This document shows, piece after piece, positions 62,766 to 64,000 of a stretch of 64,000 nt of DNA. Position 1 is the first letter of the stretch; every line of letters starts with the position of its first letter. The notes beneath the pieces are model-generated. The model did no database searches. It was not told the origin of the DNA and worked only from the letters and a program-made list of their open reading frames with translations. The DNA is from Leuctra nigra (Eukaryota > Arthropoda > Insecta > Plecoptera > Leuctridae): positions 16,994,948 to 17,058,947 of the forward strand of contig OW203763.1 of the NCBI GenBank assembly GCA_934045905.1, written 5' to 3'. A program made the translations under genes and the position numbers.

Positions 62766-63968
62766 TTCAAATGACAACTTCGTTTGTTTTTCTACTTTGT
62801 CTGAAATCAATTCCAAAAGAGTGTACGAAAAACAGAAATCGATTGCACTTGCGTCACGATAATTCTTCAATTTTGGGCATTTGATCAAACTATTGGTTCC
62901 TACTTCACTCGGAAACATTCACAAACATAATTCCCAAACTCAGAGGTTGAAAAAATAAAATCCAGGTATTGAAATTAATTCTGCTTTAATATTGATACAT
63001 TCTATGTGTGTAAAAATACACAGCGCACTATCTAACATCTGAATTGATTTCAATTAAAAATTGCAGCAGAAGTTTGTACACACCATGTTAATAATAGCAT
63101 TAGCATCAGTTAGTAAAATATTACTTAGTGTCAAAATATTGCATTCAATAGAGTAAAATAATACAAAAATCAATAAAGAAATAGGTAGTTAAAAGGATTA
63201 AAACTTATTGACAAGTTGACTGCGGAATACATGAACATTGCTTGAACATATCTTTATATCTACAGTATGGGCGGCATACCTTTTGCAAATTTGGAACTTA
63301 TTTTATAAAATCATTTTGATTTATGAATAACTACAATAAAAATTGAACAAACCAACTTCAATGCATTAAATAATACTATTTAGTATTTACCACTCAACTT
63401 CGAAGCAAATGTTCAAATTATTTCAAAGAGATAAAAGTGAGAACACTTTGATACCTAAGAGGAATTTGGTTTAAAAACTTTCTTAACAAATTGAAACATC
63501 TCATTTTTTAAATGTTGGTTCAGATATGAATAGAATGAGAATCATTTACCAGCATTTGTTTCCAAGTCAGATTCTTTGTTACACACAGTTTAAAACCACA
63601 TTCCAATAAACTATGCACACTTCAAAGTGTGAGTCTGTTTCTTATATTATTTATTGCTTATCAACTAGGCACCTACTTCTAGCAGAATAATTTAAGTTAC
63701 TAAAGTAAATATACTAAAAATTAAAATGAGTCAGTTTTTTTAATGGTTTAGCTTTAAACACCAGTCTATATTTTTGTAGCGTTTAACTGGCAGTGGTGGT
63801 AGGTAGGTGAGTTTTACTTCTATTAAAATTATGAAACAAATTATTATCAATATTACATAGGTACCTACATTTTTAGTTAAATTAGTGTGCATTGAAAACA
63901 TTGTGAAGTACCAGTTTAAAGGATTATTTAAAGTTACAAGTAAATATCCTAATGTGTAGCAAATATAC

Positions 63969-64000
63969 CACTGCTTTTGGCCAGACCCGGAGGATGTATG
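63969..64000 (-). CDS. Possible penultimate exon of the minus-strand gene (cut by the window edge)
   Basis: On the minus strand the frame IHPPGLAKSS plus one base is followed by a donor GTATAT. That single base completes a Gly codon with the first two bases of the exon at 60293, giving SSGGSQSVASYED in frame. Phase agreement and local GC content support it, but the visible piece is only 32 bases. Confidence 0.4.

Larger units (their letters stand above)
60294..63968 (-). other. Probable intron of the minus-strand gene
   Basis: Between the last exon and the candidate exon at the edge there is AT-rich DNA with no supported exon. It holds the nested transposon block at 61378-62765. Short ORFs here look random. 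Confidence 0.4.

Overview
This is animal nuclear DNA, almost certainly from an insect and probably a hemipteran. Genes are split by GT-AG introns, the non-coding DNA is AT-rich, promoters carry TATA or TCAGT initiator motifs, and tRNA-derived SINEs, MITEs and fold-back elements are abundant. The species assignment is inference; the exon structures were read by eye from splice signals, codon phase and family resemblance.

Layout. (1) 1-8548, +: the 3' part of neural cadherin (CadN): cadherin repeats, EGF/laminin-G region, membrane segment and catenin-binding tail. (2) 9725-14642, +: a complete AMP-activated protein kinase beta subunit in six exons; its second intron holds three tRNA-like units, two of them in a near-perfect palindrome. 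(3) 14643-26155: intergenic or far-upstream DNA with MITEs, SINEs and two possible non-coding first exons. (4) 26191-47758, +: a harmonin-like two-PDZ scaffold gene in eleven coding exons. Its first visible exon is embedded in a 12-copy, 150-bp tandem array that repeats the splice acceptor, and its coiled-coil exon ends in an array of about 32 copies of 30 bp that repeats the splice donor. A probable internal promoter and alternative first exon lies at 41596-41755. (5) 51194-55748, +: a divergent beta-tubulin in two exons whose C-terminal tail is about 224 residues instead of about 20, made of glutamate blocks punctuated by Gly-Lys-Val, an Asp/Glu/Gly repeat, and a terminal cysteine cluster. 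(6) 56220-57090: a dead 3' fragment of a non-LTR retrotransposon. (7) 60139-60293, -: the last coding exon of an unrecognised gene that probably extends past the right edge.

The genes do not form an operon. CadN is an adhesion receptor linked to actin through catenins, the harmonin-like protein is a scaffold of the kind that organises cadherin-based junctions, AMPK beta is a metabolic regulator, and the tubulin is probably a specialised (perhaps male germ-line) isotype. The strongest candidates for something undescribed are the genetically encoded poly-glutamate, cysteine-capped tubulin tail and the paired tandem arrays that multiply an acceptor and a donor site within one PDZ gene.
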